Shown: positions 1-10,745 of the stretch, one piece after another
Position numbering within the stretch: position 1 is the stretch's first letter
Layout: the number at the start of each line of letters is the position of its first letter
DNA from: an uncultured Rhizobium sp.
GTDB lineage: Bacteria; Pseudomonadota; Alphaproteobacteria; Rhizobiales; Rhizobiaceae
Assembly: GCA_945952415.1 (NCBI GenBank)
Contig: CAMFIF010000002.1
Coordinates: forward strand, 267,119 to 331,118
Reading direction: 5' to 3'
Length of the DNA: 64,000 nucleotides
Notes under the pieces: model-generated
Told to the model about the DNA's origin: nothing
Database searches by the model: none
Seen by the model: only the letters and a program-made list of their open reading frames with translations
Made by a program: the position numbers and the translations under genes

Positions 1-1843
<1,843 letters not shown>

Positions 1844-2791
1844 ATGATTGGCCTTTCGATGAAACATATGCGCTATTTCGATGCGCTGGCCCGCAATCGC
1901 CATTTCGGGCGCGCGGCGGTGGATTGCGCCGTTTCCCAGCCCGCCCTTTCCGTGCAGATCAAGGAGCTGGAGGCGCTGATCGGCGCGCCGCTTGTCGAGC
2001 GGTCATCGCGGCAGATTCGCCTGACCCCGCTCGGCGAGCGGTTTGCGGAGCGGGTACGCGCGATCCTGCAGGCGGTGGACGAGCTGGACGATCTTTCCCG
2101 TGCCTCGCGCAGTCCCTTTACCGGGCCCTTCCGCTTCGGGGTGATCCCGACCGTGGCACCCTATGTGCTGCCGCGCATCCTGAAGAGGCTGGCCCAGAAT
2201 TTTCCCGGTCTTGAGGTGCGGCCGCGGGAGGCGCTCACGCAGAAGCTGAAGGACGATCTGGCCGACGGGCGGCTCGATGCGGCGATCCTCGCGCTGCCGG
2301 CGGCGGAAGGAAGTTTCATGGAAGCGCCACTTTTTACCGAGGAATTCCTTTTGGTGCGCTCGCAGCGGGAGGCGGGCCTGCCGGTTCCCTCCCTCGATGC
2401 GCTGCAGGACATGCGGCTTCTGCTTCTGGAGGAAGGGCACTGTTTTCGGGACCAGGCCATGGCCTTCTGCCATCTCCAGCCTTCGCCCGCCCGAGACTTC
2501 ATCGAGGGCAGCTCGCTCTCGACCCTGGTTCAGATGGTGGGGGCGGATATTGGCGTGACCCTCATCCCGGAAATCGCCCTGCCTACCGAGGGGCGGCTTG
2601 CGGAAGTTGCGGTCACGCGCCTGCCGGCGCCAGCCCCCACACGCACCATCGGCTTGGTCTGGCGGCGCAGCAATCCCCTCTCCGCAGAACTTCAGGAAAT
2701 CGCCGCCTCCCTCGTGCGGCTCGATCTCGGCGGGTCGGATGCGCCGCCGGGCGGGAGAGGGGCGGAACAGGGCCGGCAAACGGGCGTTTAA
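1844..2791 (+). CDS. oxyR: Hydrogen peroxide sensor OxyR (LysR family)
   Basis: LysR-type regulator of 315 residues: N-terminal winged helix (about residues 6-65, with SQPALSVQIKELE) and C-terminal effector domain. Cys200 and Cys209 sit in GHCFRDQAMAFC, matching in spacing and context the Cys199/Cys208 redox pair of E. coli OxyR, which forms a disulfide on peroxide exposure. The ATG at 1844 is preceded by AGGA at a 7-base spacing; an in-frame ATG at 1859 lacks a ribosome site. It is divergent from katG, its likely target. Confidence 0.95.
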   Translation: MIGLSMKHMRYFDALARNRHFGRAAVDCAVSQPALSVQIKELEALIGAPLVERSSRQIRLTPLGERFAERVRAILQAVDELDDLSRASRSPFTGPFRFGVIPTVAPYVLPRILKRLAQNFPGLEVRPREALTQKLKDDLADGRLDAAILALPAAEGSFMEAPLFTEEFLLVRSQREAGLPVPSLDALQDMRLLLLEEGHCFRDQAMAFCHLQPSPARDFIEGSSLSTLVQMVGADIGVTLIPEIALPTEGRLAEVAVTRLPAPAPTRTIGLVWRRSNPLSAELQEIAASLVRLDLGGSDAPPGGRGAEQGRQTGV

Positions 2792-3302
2792 AGAGAGAAG
2801 GACAACGCCCCAATCAGGCGCTTGAGCGAAGGCTATCGCAACGCGGGGCCCGCTCGCCGGCAGATGGCTGACCATCCGCAGGGGTACGGCCATGCGAAGG
2901 CCGCGCGTTGCGAACAGAGAAACGGTATCGCGGCATAGACTTGCGACGATACACGTGCGAAATACTATGTCGCTTCATGAGTGTAGATCCGTAACCGCTC
3001 CCTTTATCTTGCCCCGCCCGTTCACATCCTGTGTCGGGCAAGAGGAGAAGCGGCCGGAAAGTCCGCTTGGCCGGTACAATCCCTTCTGGATCACCGGGAC
3101 AATCTACGAGGTGCATTTTCGGCATTTTTGCCGTAATGCGTATGAAGGCGGCATCAAGCCGTTGATAAATTAGCTGATTCCCGGCGGCTTCATGTCGGGG
3201 GGACCGGCATGGCATTCATCGGAAAGTCGGCCTGGCAGCACCACTTTCCAATAGCGTTCACAACTGCAGCCGCAATGCCCTGCGGTTGCGTATTGGGGGA
3301 TA
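2792..3302. other. Gene-poor interval between oxyR and the XRE regulator
   Basis: About 510 bp without a credible gene. Short open frames here lack ribosome sites and recognisable content, and one is simply an upstream extension overlapping the XRE gene in another frame. No tRNA, terminator with a T-tract or repeat was recognised. Confidence 0.5.
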
Positions 3303-3339
3303 ACGAAGAAAAATCGTTTTGTAAACGAAGATTTTTCGT
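3303..3339. promoter_or_regulatory. Two tandem operator-like dyads before the XRE gene
   Basis: Two 15-bp imperfect dyads share the form ACGA-N7-TCGT: site one at 3303-3317 and site two at 3325-3339 (ACGAA-N5-TTCGT). They are 22 bp apart, about two helical turns, so they face the same side of DNA. The second ends only 8 bp before the ATG at 3348. The arrangement fits autorepression by the downstream XRE protein; binding itself is inference. Confidence 0.5.
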
Positions 3340-3347
3340 AAATCGGA

Positions 3348-3851
3348 ATGGCAAGACCAGAAAAACCAAGAACAGCCCTAGGTCAAAGACTGATACAGGC
3401 CCGAAAATCACTTGGATTGGCGCAGAGACGGGAAATGGCCACCCTGCTGGGCGTACCCGTGGATACGCTCGGCACCTATGAGCGCGGCGTGAGTGAGCCG
3501 GGCATGAGCCTTCTGGCCCAGTATCGCTCCCGGTTCGGCATCAATCTCAACTGGCTGGCCACCGGCGAAGGCGACATGTTCGAGGGGACATCCCCGCGGA
3601 TCGTTCCCGTGGACGGAGCGGCGCTCGAGAAGATCGCGGGGGCCGTTTCGGCGGTCTATCGCCAGCTTGGTCAGCCGGAAGACCCGGCGGCCGCGGCAAG
3701 CCACACGGCGGCGATCTACAACCAGCTCGTCGCCCGGGGGATCGACCCGAATGACGAGGAGGCGGTGCTCGCCCATCTTCCCGCCCATGCGCTAGCGCTG
3801 CGGCGGCAATTGCAGGGCGCAGACCCTGGCGGAGACGACAGGGGTCAATGA
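3348..3851 (+). CDS. XRE-family helix-turn-helix regulator
   Basis: A 167-residue DNA-binding protein with an N-terminal Cro/C1-type helix-turn-helix at about residues 10-65 (LGQRLIQARKSLGLAQRREM, then GVPVDTLGTYERGVSEPGMS). The tail NLNWLATGEGDMFEG is common in phage-repressor-like regulators. There is no S24 peptidase domain or sensor domain, and the C-terminal half is unassigned. No ribosome site precedes the ATG, and an operator-like dyad ends 8 bp upstream. The gene converges on the type I secretion pair. Its target is unknown, with itself the most likely candidate. Confidence 0.8.
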   Translation: MARPEKPRTALGQRLIQARKSLGLAQRREMATLLGVPVDTLGTYERGVSEPGMSLLAQYRSRFGINLNWLATGEGDMFEGTSPRIVPVDGAALEKIAGAVSAVYRQLGQPEDPAAAASHTAAIYNQLVARGIDPNDEEAVLAHLPAHALALRRQLQGADPGGDDRGQ

Positions 3852-3856
3852 ACAAG

Positions 3857-3887
3857 GCCGCGCGCCCATCGTAAACAGGCGCGCGGC
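3857..3887. terminator. Bidirectional hairpin between convergent genes
   Basis: A perfect 10-bp stem GCCGCGCGCC/GGCGCGCGGC with an 11-nt loop lies between the stop of the XRE gene and the stop of the HlyD-like gene. It has no T-tract, so it is a likely structural or rho-assisted terminator for both directions. Confidence 0.6.
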
Positions 3888-3895
3888 AGATCCGG

Positions 3896-5254
3896 TCAGT
3901 CTTCCCGGAAGGCGTGGCGGATCTGGTCCGTCAGAGGCTTCAGGAAATAGGACAGGGCCGTACGGTTTTCCGTGGCGATGAAGGCTTCCACCGGCATGCC
4001 CGGAACGAGCGCCACGCCCTTTTCCGCCAGTTTGGCGTGGATATCCGCCTCGGGCGTGATGCGAATGTCGTAGTAGCTCCGCTCGGTCTGCCGGTCCGTA
4101 GAGGCATCGGCGGCCACATAGGTCACGGTGCCCTGTACCTCCGGCGTATGCGAGCGATTGAAGGCCGGGAAGCGGATCCGCGCCTGCTGGCCCACATGCA
4201 CCTGATCGATATCGATGGGACTGATCCGCAGCTCAAATTGCAGCGGTGCCGTTGCCGGCACGATCTTCAGGATCGTTTCGCCGGGATTGATCACCCCGCC
4301 GACGGTATGCACGGCCAGTTCATGGACCACGCCGCTCACCGGTGCCTTGATATCGATGCGGCTCAACTGGTCCTGCGCGGCAATCCGCCGGGCCTGCTGT
4401 TCGGCAATCTTCGATTCCGTGTCGCGCAGGTCGCGCATCACGTCGGAGAGACTTTCCTCCTCAAGACCGGTGATCTGCACATTGGTTTCGGCAATCTGGG
4501 CCAGAAGCCCGCCGCGATCCGTGATGAAGGAGCCATATTCCCCTTCGAGCCTTGCCGCATTCTGCTGCAGCGTGGCCACCTGCGAGCGGGTGGAGAGGTT
4601 CTTGTCCAGCAGCGACTGGGCCGTCGCAAGCTCGGTCTTGACCAGATCCCACTGACGCTTGCGGCTGTCGATGGTGATGTCGTAGCCCTTCACCTGCTGG
4701 GTCAGCTGGTCGATCTTCTGGCGCAGCTGATCCTGATGGTTTTTCAGCGTGCGCCGGCGCGTTTCGAAAAACTGCATTTCGCTGCGCATCGAATCGAGAT
4801 CCGCCTGCGTGGGGTTCGCCACCATGTCGGCGGGAAAGGTGATCGTGGCGGCCCGGTCGCGTTCGGCCTGGAGACGCGCCAGCCTGGCCTTCAGCGCCGA
4901 AAGGGCGGAATCGACGATGTCGAGATTGGCTTTCAGCAGCGTGTCGTCGAGTTGCAGAAGGGTTTCGCCCTCCTTCACGCGGGTACCGTCATCCACCCGG
5001 ATCTGTCCGACGACACCGCCGGTCGGGTGCTGCACGAGCTTTTCATTGCTTTGCAGCATGACCCGGCCGCCCCCGACAACGGCGCCTGTCAGTTCCGTCT
5101 GGGCGGCCCAGCCGAAGATGGCGAGCCCCATGAGGGCGATGATGACATAGCCCGAGATGATCTGCCGGCGAAGCCCGTCATCCTGGGGTTTGGGTGTCAG
5201 GGATTTCAGATCCAGAAGCGGGGTGCCGGAAAGCGGCGGCTTTTCCTGTATCAT
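3896..5254 (-). CDS. Type I secretion periplasmic adaptor (HlyD/PrsE-like)
   Basis: Membrane-fusion protein of 452 residues that links an inner-membrane ABC exporter to a TolC-type outer-membrane channel. A single membrane segment lies near residues 31-50 (ISGYVIIALMGLAIFGWAAQ), followed by a lipoyl/beta-barrel half, a long coiled-coil hairpin at about 95-280 rich in Leu, Gln and Arg, and the returning barrel half. The sequence resembles rhizobial PrsE. It lies 10 bp downstream of the ABC exporter gene, in one operon. No TolC-like gene or secreted RTX substrate is adjacent. Confidence 0.9.
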   Translation of the reverse strand: MIQEKPPLSGTPLLDLKSLTPKPQDDGLRRQIISGYVIIALMGLAIFGWAAQTELTGAVVGGGRVMLQSNEKLVQHPTGGVVGQIRVDDGTRVKEGETLLQLDDTLLKANLDIVDSALSALKARLARLQAERDRAATITFPADMVANPTQADLDSMRSEMQFFETRRRTLKNHQDQLRQKIDQLTQQVKGYDITIDSRKRQWDLVKTELATAQSLLDKNLSTRSQVATLQQNAARLEGEYGSFITDRGGLLAQIAETNVQITGLEEESLSDVMRDLRDTESKIAEQQARRIAAQDQLSRIDIKAPVSGVVHELAVHTVGGVINPGETILKIVPATAPLQFELRISPIDIDQVHVGQQARIRFPAFNRSHTPEVQGTVTYVAADASTDRQTERSYYDIRITPEADIHAKLAEKGVALVPGMPVEAFIATENRTALSYFLKPLTDQIRHAFRED

Positions 5255-5264
5255 GGCCTAAACC

Positions 5265-7001
5265 TCACGATTTCACGGCAACGGGGCGCGCAATGGGCGA
5301 CGGTCCCGCGGGATTGTTGAGCTGCTGCATGACCTTTTCGGTGGGTCCGAAATGGGTGAGCGTGCCGTCCTGCAGCACGGCGACCAGATTGACCACGGCA
5401 AGCGCGCTCGGGCGGTGGGCGATCATGATGACGATGCCCTTGCGCTCCCGCACCTCGGCAATGGCCCGCATCAGGGCATTGTCGCCCTCCCCGTCCAGGT
5501 TGGAGGCGGGCTCGTCGAGCACGATCAGGAAGGGCTTGCCATAGAGCGCGCGGGCAAGGCCGATGCGCTGGCGCTGGCCGCCCGACAGCATGACGCCGGT
5601 TTCGCCTATGCGGGTGTTGTAGCCATCGGGCAGGCGCAGCACGAGATCGTGCACGCCAGCCGACCGGGCGGCCTCGATGACCTCCTCGGCTGTGGCGGAA
5701 GGATCGAACCGGCAGATATTCTCGGCGATCGTGCCGTCGAAGAGATCGGTGTTCTGCGGGAGATAGCCGATATGGCGACCGATCCGGCGTTCGTCCCACT
5801 GTTCGAGCGGCGCGCCGTCGAGGCGGATCGAGCCGCGCACGGTGCGGGCCGCGCCGACGATGGCGCGGGCAAGCGTCGACTTGCCGGCGCCGCTGGGGCC
5901 GATGATCGCGAGACCGTCACCCGCCTGGAGATTGAGCGTGATGCCGTTGACGATCATGCGCTCGCCGCCCGGCGTGGCAACGGTAACGCCTTCGATCGAC
6001 ACGGACTTTTCCGGATCGGGCAGATCCAGCGGCCTGCCCTTGGCGGGCATCTTGCCGATGATCTCGAAGAGCCGGGTGCGGGCCTGACGCGCCGAAACGA
6101 AGAGCTTCCACTGGCTGATCACCATGTCGATGGGCGCGAGCGCCCGGCCGGACACGATATTGGCCGCAATGATGGAACCAGCGCTGAGTTCGCCCTGGAT
6201 CGTCAGATAGGCGGCGACACCAAGCGAGGCCGACTGCAGGATCATGCGCAGCACCTTACCGACCGAACCGAGCGTCGCGGAGACGTCGGTGAGGCTGCGC
6301 TGGGCGTCCATATATTGCTGGTTGACGGCGTTGAACTGGTCGAAGAAGGCTCCGCCGAAGCCCATGGCCTGAATGCTCTCGGCATTGCGGCGGGCCGCTT
6401 CGGAAAGGGCCTGGCGCTTGCCGACCAGCTCCATCACCGTCCTGGACGGCTTGCGGCTCAGCGCTTCGGTGAGGAGCGTCAGCGCGATCAGAAGCACCGC
6501 ACCGCCGACCGTGATGTAGCCGAGCAGCGGATGCAGCGCGAAGACGAAGATCATGTAGATCGGGATCCAGGGCAGATCGAAGAGCGAGATCAGTGCCTGG
6601 GAGCTGACGAAGCTCCGCACCGTATCGAGATCGCGCATCGGCGCCTGGGCTTCCGAGGGGTTGCGGCCGAAGAGCGTCAGCATCCTCAGGGCATCGAAGG
6701 CGACGGGCACGAGCTCCCGGTCGAAGCGCAGGCCGAGCCGGGCGACGATCCGCTGGCGCAGCCCGTCGAGCACGCCCTGGAAGACATAAAGCCCGACCGC
6801 AAGGATCGACAGGCCGATAAGGGTGGGCACGGACCGGCTACCCAGCACCCGGTCATAGACCTGCAGCATGTAGAGCGAGCCGGTAAGATACAGAAGATTG
6901 ATGATCCCCGAAAAGATGAAGACGCTCACGGCGGATCGCTTGATCGACGCCATGGCGCGCTGAATAGCATCATTGTGGGTGGCTGAGGCTTGCCGAGACA
7001 T
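5265..7001 (-). CDS. Type I secretion ABC permease/ATPase (PrsD-like)
   Basis: Half-size ABC exporter of 578 residues. An N-terminal region with several membrane segments (about residues 20-300) is followed by the nucleotide-binding domain: Walker A GPSGAGKS, signature [17 protein letters not shown] and Walker B FLIVLDEPASNLD. It lacks the C39 peptidase domain, as expected for exporters of RTX-type substrates with C-terminal signals. The start at 7001 is chosen over an upstream one because AGGA lies 6 bases before it. It is first gene of a two-gene operon with the HlyD-like adaptor. Confidence 0.92.
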   Translation of the reverse strand: MSRQASATHNDAIQRAMASIKRSAVSVFIFSGIINLLYLTGSLYMLQVYDRVLGSRSVPTLIGLSILAVGLYVFQGVLDGLRQRIVARLGLRFDRELVPVAFDALRMLTLFGRNPSEAQAPMRDLDTVRSFVSSQALISLFDLPWIPIYMIFVFALHPLLGYITVGGAVLLIALTLLTEALSRKPSRTVMELVGKRQALSEAARRNAESIQAMGFGGAFFDQFNAVNQQYMDAQRSLTDVSATLGSVGKVLRMILQSASLGVAAYLTIQGELSAGSIIAANIVSGRALAPIDMVISQWKLFVSARQARTRLFEIIGKMPAKGRPLDLPDPEKSVSIEGVTVATPGGERMIVNGITLNLQAGDGLAIIGPSGAGKSTLARAIVGAARTVRGSIRLDGAPLEQWDERRIGRHIGYLPQNTDLFDGTIAENICRFDPSATAEEVIEAARSAGVHDLVLRLPDGYNTRIGETGVMLSGGQRQRIGLARALYGKPFLIVLDEPASNLDGEGDNALMRAIAEVRERKGIVIMIAHRPSALAVVNLVAVLQDGTLTHFGPTEKVMQQLNNPAGPSPIARPVAVKS

Positions 7002-7196
7002 AATGTCCTTTCTGGTGCACATGCCGCGCACCGAACACCAGGCGTAAATGCATGAACTGGACGACTGTGCACTCTTGCGACACAGGGCACTTATCCAGTA
7101 GTCTCTATATTAGAATTTAAGCAACAATTATAGGTAGACTTGGTTTATTTTCGCCTAATGGAATAGACCCCGCGGTTCCGGTGCAAAGCTTCGAGT

Positions 7197-8480
7197 TCAG
7201 GCAAGCAGCAGCACCTGAATGTCGGCCACGTTGGTGCCCGTGCCGCCGGTGACCACGAGGTCGTCGGTGGCGGCGAGAACGGGATTGCTGTCATTGTCTG
7301 CAAGGCGCGCGGCGATATCGAACCCGGCCTTTCCGGCACGCGGCAGGGTGCCGACATCCACCAGCGCGCCCGCCGCTTCGGTGGGGCCGTCACGACCATC
7401 CGTGCCGCCGCTCAGGAAAACCCAGGGGCGGTCGAGTGGCATGCGGGCTTCGGCGGCTGCGAGCCTGAGGGCCAGTTCCTGGTTGCGGCCACCCTTCCCC
7501 CGGCCTTTCAACATCACCACCGGCTCACCGCCGGACACGATCGCCACGCGGCCGGCGCCGGCTGCCCGAGCCATGGCGAGGAAATCGGCCGCCGCCTCCC
7601 CCACCTCGCCTTCCAGCCATTCATGGCCGGTCAGCGTGTCGTAACCGGCGGCAAGAGCTGCGGCCTTTGCCGCTTCCAGGCTCAGGCGGTTGGAGCCGAT
7701 GATGCGGGAGCGGGCATGGGCGATGGGGGCCGCGAGATCTTCGAGCGGCGCCTTTTCCGCCAGATGGCGGGCAATGCTTTCGGGCAGGCTTTCCAGAAGC
7801 CCGTATTTGCCGAGGATTTCGAGGGCGCGCGCCGCGGTGGCGCGGCTCGGCACGGTCGGCCCGGAGGCGATGATGGTGAGGTCGTCCCCCGGCACGTCGG
7901 AGAGGACGAGCGCGAGAAGGCTGCCCCGCGCCGCAAGCCGCGCGAGCCGCCCGCCCTTCAGCCGGGACACCATGCTGCGCACCGTATTGATTTCGGTGAT
8001 GTCGGCACCGGAGCGGATGAGCGCGCTGTTCAGCGCCATCTTGTCGGCCAGCGCAATGCCCGCCGCGGGGGCGCAGAGAAGGGCCGATCCGCCGCCCGAG
8101 ACGAGCACGATCACCAGATCGCCCTCCCCGGCGGAAGCGACTGCCCTCTCGATGGCTTCTGCGCCGCGCAAACCATTCTCGTCGGGGATGGGATGGCCAC
8201 CGGGCAGAACGGTGACGCCCGGCACCGGCACGACATTTTCGTAATTGGTGAGCGCCACGGCCTCCACGAGCTTGTCGCCAACGAGCGGAACGGCGGCCCG
8301 GATCATCGGAACGGCCGCCTTGCCGAAGGCGACGAGGATGATGCGCCGCGCGGCGGCCAGCGCCGCCTCTTCCTCGCCAAGCGCACGCGCCACGGCCCCT
8401 GCCGGATCCGCTGCACTGACCGCCGCATCGAAGAAGGCGCGGGCATCGGCGCGCAGGGCAGAGATCGTATCGGCGGTCAT
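7197..8480 (-). CDS. gckA: Glycerate 2-kinase (MOFRL family)
   Basis: About 427 residues with the DUF4147 domain followed by a C-terminal MOFRL domain (RGKGGRNQELALRLA, then FLSGGTDGRDGPTEAAGA). This family phosphorylates D-glycerate to 2-phosphoglycerate; some members were earlier called hydroxypyruvate reductase TtuD. Its place at the end of the sga-mcl-mtkAB operon supports the serine-cycle kinase role. The start at 8480 has AGGA upstream; a longer frame to 8546 runs through the hairpin at 8511-8541 and is less likely. Confidence 0.88.
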   Translation of the reverse strand: MTADTISALRADARAFFDAAVSAADPAGAVARALGEEEAALAAARRIILVAFGKAAVPMIRAAVPLVGDKLVEAVALTNYENVVPVPGVTVLPGGHPIPDENGLRGAEAIERAVASAGEGDLVIVLVSGGGSALLCAPAAGIALADKMALNSALIRSGADITEINTVRSMVSRLKGGRLARLAARGSLLALVLSDVPGDDLTIIASGPTVPSRATAARALEILGKYGLLESLPESIARHLAEKAPLEDLAAPIAHARSRIIGSNRLSLEAAKAAALAAGYDTLTGHEWLEGEVGEAAADFLAMARAAGAGRVAIVSGGEPVVMLKGRGKGGRNQELALRLAAAEARMPLDRPWVFLSGGTDGRDGPTEAAGALVDVGTLPRAGKAGFDIAARLADNDSNPVLAATDDLVVTGGTGTNVADIQVLLLA

Positions 8481-8510
8481 GGCGGGTCCTGGCTGGTTCA
8501 AGAAGGGAAA

Positions 8511-8541
8511 GGGCGGCGGAACCGATCCGATTCCGCCGCCC
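8511..8541 (-). terminator. Strong hairpin between mtkB and gckA
   Basis: A perfect 11-bp stem GGGCGGCGGAA/TTCCGCCGCCC encloses a 9-nt loop, in the 150-bp gap between mtkB and gckA. Read on the minus strand the hairpin is followed by a pyrimidine-rich tract (TTTCCCTTCTT). It may terminate, attenuate or protect the operon message, lowering gckA relative to the upstream genes. Confidence 0.55.
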
Positions 8542-8630
8542 TGCATTGTGCCGATCCGCCTGCCATGGGCAACTCCCGCCGCGCCCTCGAAGGGCCGGAA
8601 AGCGCCAGAGGGGGCGCGATCCTGTGCCGA

Positions 8631-9530
8631 TCAGGCCGCCTTGAGCCGACCGCCCAGCACGCTTGCCACCGTCTCGCCGAAGGCCGATGGCGTCGGTACG
8701 ATGGTGACGCCCGCATCCTTGAGGATCTCGACCTTTTCCTGTGCCGATTCGCCGAAGGCGGAAATGATCGCGCCCGCATGGCCCATCTTGCGGCCCTTGG
8801 GCGCGGAAAGACCGGCAATATAGGCGATCAGCGGCTTCTTCATGTGCTGCTCGGCCCAGAGCGCCGCCTCCACTTCCTGCGGTCCGCCGATCTCGCCGAT
8901 CATGACCACCGCATCCGTATCCGGGTCCCTGTCGAAGAGTTCCAGCATGTCCTTGAAGGAGGAGCCGTTGATCGGATCACCGCCGATGCCGACGGAGGTG
9001 GAAACGCCGATGCCGAGCGCCTTCATCTGGCTCGCGGCCTCGTAGCCGAGCGTGCCCGAGCGGCCGACGATGCCGACGCGGCCCGGCAGGTAGATATGCC
9101 CCGGCATGATGCCCAGCAGCGCCTCGCCGGGCGTGATCATGCCCGCGCAGTTCGGCCCGATCAGCCGCATCCGCTCCTCATAGCGGTAGCGGCGCATGTG
9201 CCGCTTCACGCGGATCATGTCCTGGCTCGGAATGCCGTCGGTGATGCAGACGCAGAGCCGGATGCCCGCATCGGCGGCTTCCATGATCGAATCCGCCGCG
9301 AAAGGCGGCGGCACGAAGACGATGGACGTATCCGCCCCGGTTTCCTTCACCGCACCCTTGACGGTGTTGAAGACGGGAAGCCCGAGATGGGTCTGCCCGC
9401 CCTTGCCGGGCGTCACGCCGCCCACGACCTTGGTGCCGTAGCGGCGCATGTCCTCGGCATGGAAGCTGCCGATCTTGCCGGTAAAGCCCTGGACGATCAC
9501 GCGGTTTTGACAGTTCAGAAGAATGCTCAT
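8631..9530 (-). CDS. mtkB: Malate-CoA ligase alpha subunit (malate thiokinase)
   Basis: 299 residues of the succinyl-CoA synthetase alpha type, with CoA-binding Rossmann fold (VIVQGFTGKIGSFHAEDM), GPNCAGMI, and the phosphohistidine region around KGRKMGHAGAIISAF, where His carries the phosphate. The context with malyl-CoA lyase and serine-glyoxylate aminotransferase points to malate thiokinase rather than TCA-cycle SucD. Together with MtkA it converts malate, CoA and ATP to malyl-CoA. GAGGGG precedes the ATG; the gap after mtkA is 11 bp. Confidence 0.9.
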   Translation of the reverse strand: MSILLNCQNRVIVQGFTGKIGSFHAEDMRRYGTKVVGGVTPGKGGQTHLGLPVFNTVKGAVKETGADTSIVFVPPPFAADSIMEAADAGIRLCVCITDGIPSQDMIRVKRHMRRYRYEERMRLIGPNCAGMITPGEALLGIMPGHIYLPGRVGIVGRSGTLGYEAASQMKALGIGVSTSVGIGGDPINGSSFKDMLELFDRDPDTDAVVMIGEIGGPQEVEAALWAEQHMKKPLIAYIAGLSAPKGRKMGHAGAIISAFGESAQEKVEILKDAGVTIVPTPSAFGETVASVLGGRLKAA

Positions 9531-9541
9531 GGTCGGCCCCC

Positions 9542-10723
9542 TCAGGCAGCGGTCTTGGTGACGGATTTCCAGATGGCGACGGCCTTTTCCGCCGCCTCGG
9601 CCAGCGTGTCGGCAACCTCGATCTTCTCGCCGGATTCGGCGAGAATGCGCTTGCCCTCCTCCACATTGGTGCCGGCCAGACGCACCACCAGCGGCACGGG
9701 CACGCCCACCTCGCGGATCGCCTTCACCACGCCCTCCGCCACCCAGTCACAGCGGTTGATGCCCGCAAAGATGTTGACGAGGATGGTCTCGACATTCTTG
9801 TCCGCGAGCACCGCGCGGAAGCTCTTCGCCACCCGCTCCGGCGAGGCGCCGCCGCCGATGTCGAGGAAATTCGCGGGCTCGCCGCCGGCGATCTTGATCA
9901 TGTCCATGGTCGCCATGGCCAGCCCCGCGCCATTGATGATGCAGCCGATGCGGCCATCGAGGCCCACATAGGAAAGGCCGCGATCCGAGGCGAAGGTTTC
10001 GCGCGGGTCTTCCTGGCTCTTGTCGCGGAGCTCGGAAATATGGGCCCGGCGGAAGAGCGCATTGTCATCGAAGGACATCTTGGCATCGAGCGCGATCAGC
10101 CTGCCGTCGCGGGTGACGACGAGCGGATTGATCTCCAGCATGGAGGCGTCAAGCTCGCTGAAGGCGCGGTAGCAGCCGATCAGCGTCTGCACCGCCTTGC
10201 CGATCATGGCATTGTCGAGCCCGAGGCCGAAGGCGATCTCGCGGGCCTGGAAATCCATCATGCCGGCGCCGGGATCGACCACGGCGCGGATGATCGAATC
10301 GGGTTCCTTCTCCGCAATTTCCTCGATTTCCATGCCGCCGGAGCCGGAGGCGACGATCATCACCCGCTCTTCCTTGCGGTCGAGCACGAAGCCCAGATAG
10401 AGTTCGCGGACGATGTCGACGCCTTCCTCCACATAGAGGCGGGAGACGAGCTTGCCGCGCGGGCCGGTCTGGTGCGTGACGAGGCGGCGGCCGAGCATGT
10501 GCTCGGCGGCATCGGAGATTTCCTTGTCGCTGCGGCAGAGGCGGATGCCGCCGGCCTTGCCGCGGGCGCCGGAATGGATCTGCGCCTTCACCACCCAGCT
10601 GCTGCCGCCGATCTCGCTGGCACGATAGGCCGCCTGTTCCGGGCTGTAGGCCAGCCCGCCGCGCGGGATTTCGATATGGTAGCGGGACAGGATTTCCTTG
10701 GCCTGATATTCGTGAATGTCCAT
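9542..10723 (-). CDS. mtkA: Malate-CoA ligase beta subunit (malate thiokinase)
   Basis: 393 residues of the succinyl-CoA synthetase beta type: ATP-grasp domain beginning [20 protein letters not shown] and a C-terminal CoA-ligase domain with [18 protein letters not shown] and [15 protein letters not shown]. It partners MtkB. The start MDIHEYQ matches the family exactly, so the longer upstream frame is rejected. It lies between mclA and mtkB with short gaps, consistent with one transcript. Confidence 0.9.
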   Translation of the reverse strand: MDIHEYQAKEILSRYHIEIPRGGLAYSPEQAAYRASEIGGSSWVVKAQIHSGARGKAGGIRLCRSDKEISDAAEHMLGRRLVTHQTGPRGKLVSRLYVEEGVDIVRELYLGFVLDRKEERVMIVASGSGGMEIEEIAEKEPDSIIRAVVDPGAGMMDFQAREIAFGLGLDNAMIGKAVQTLIGCYRAFSELDASMLEINPLVVTRDGRLIALDAKMSFDDNALFRRAHISELRDKSQEDPRETFASDRGLSYVGLDGRIGCIINGAGLAMATMDMIKIAGGEPANFLDIGGGASPERVAKSFRAVLADKNVETILVNIFAGINRCDWVAEGVVKAIREVGVPVPLVVRLAGTNVEEGKRILAESGEKIEVADTLAEAAEKAVAIWKSVTKTAA

Positions 10724-10745
10724 CTTTCTGGTCCTTTCCGTCCGG

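Noticed and set aside
3209..3481. Plus-strand frame overlapping the XRE start
   Set aside because: Different frame from the XRE protein, basic random composition, and it crosses the operator dyads.
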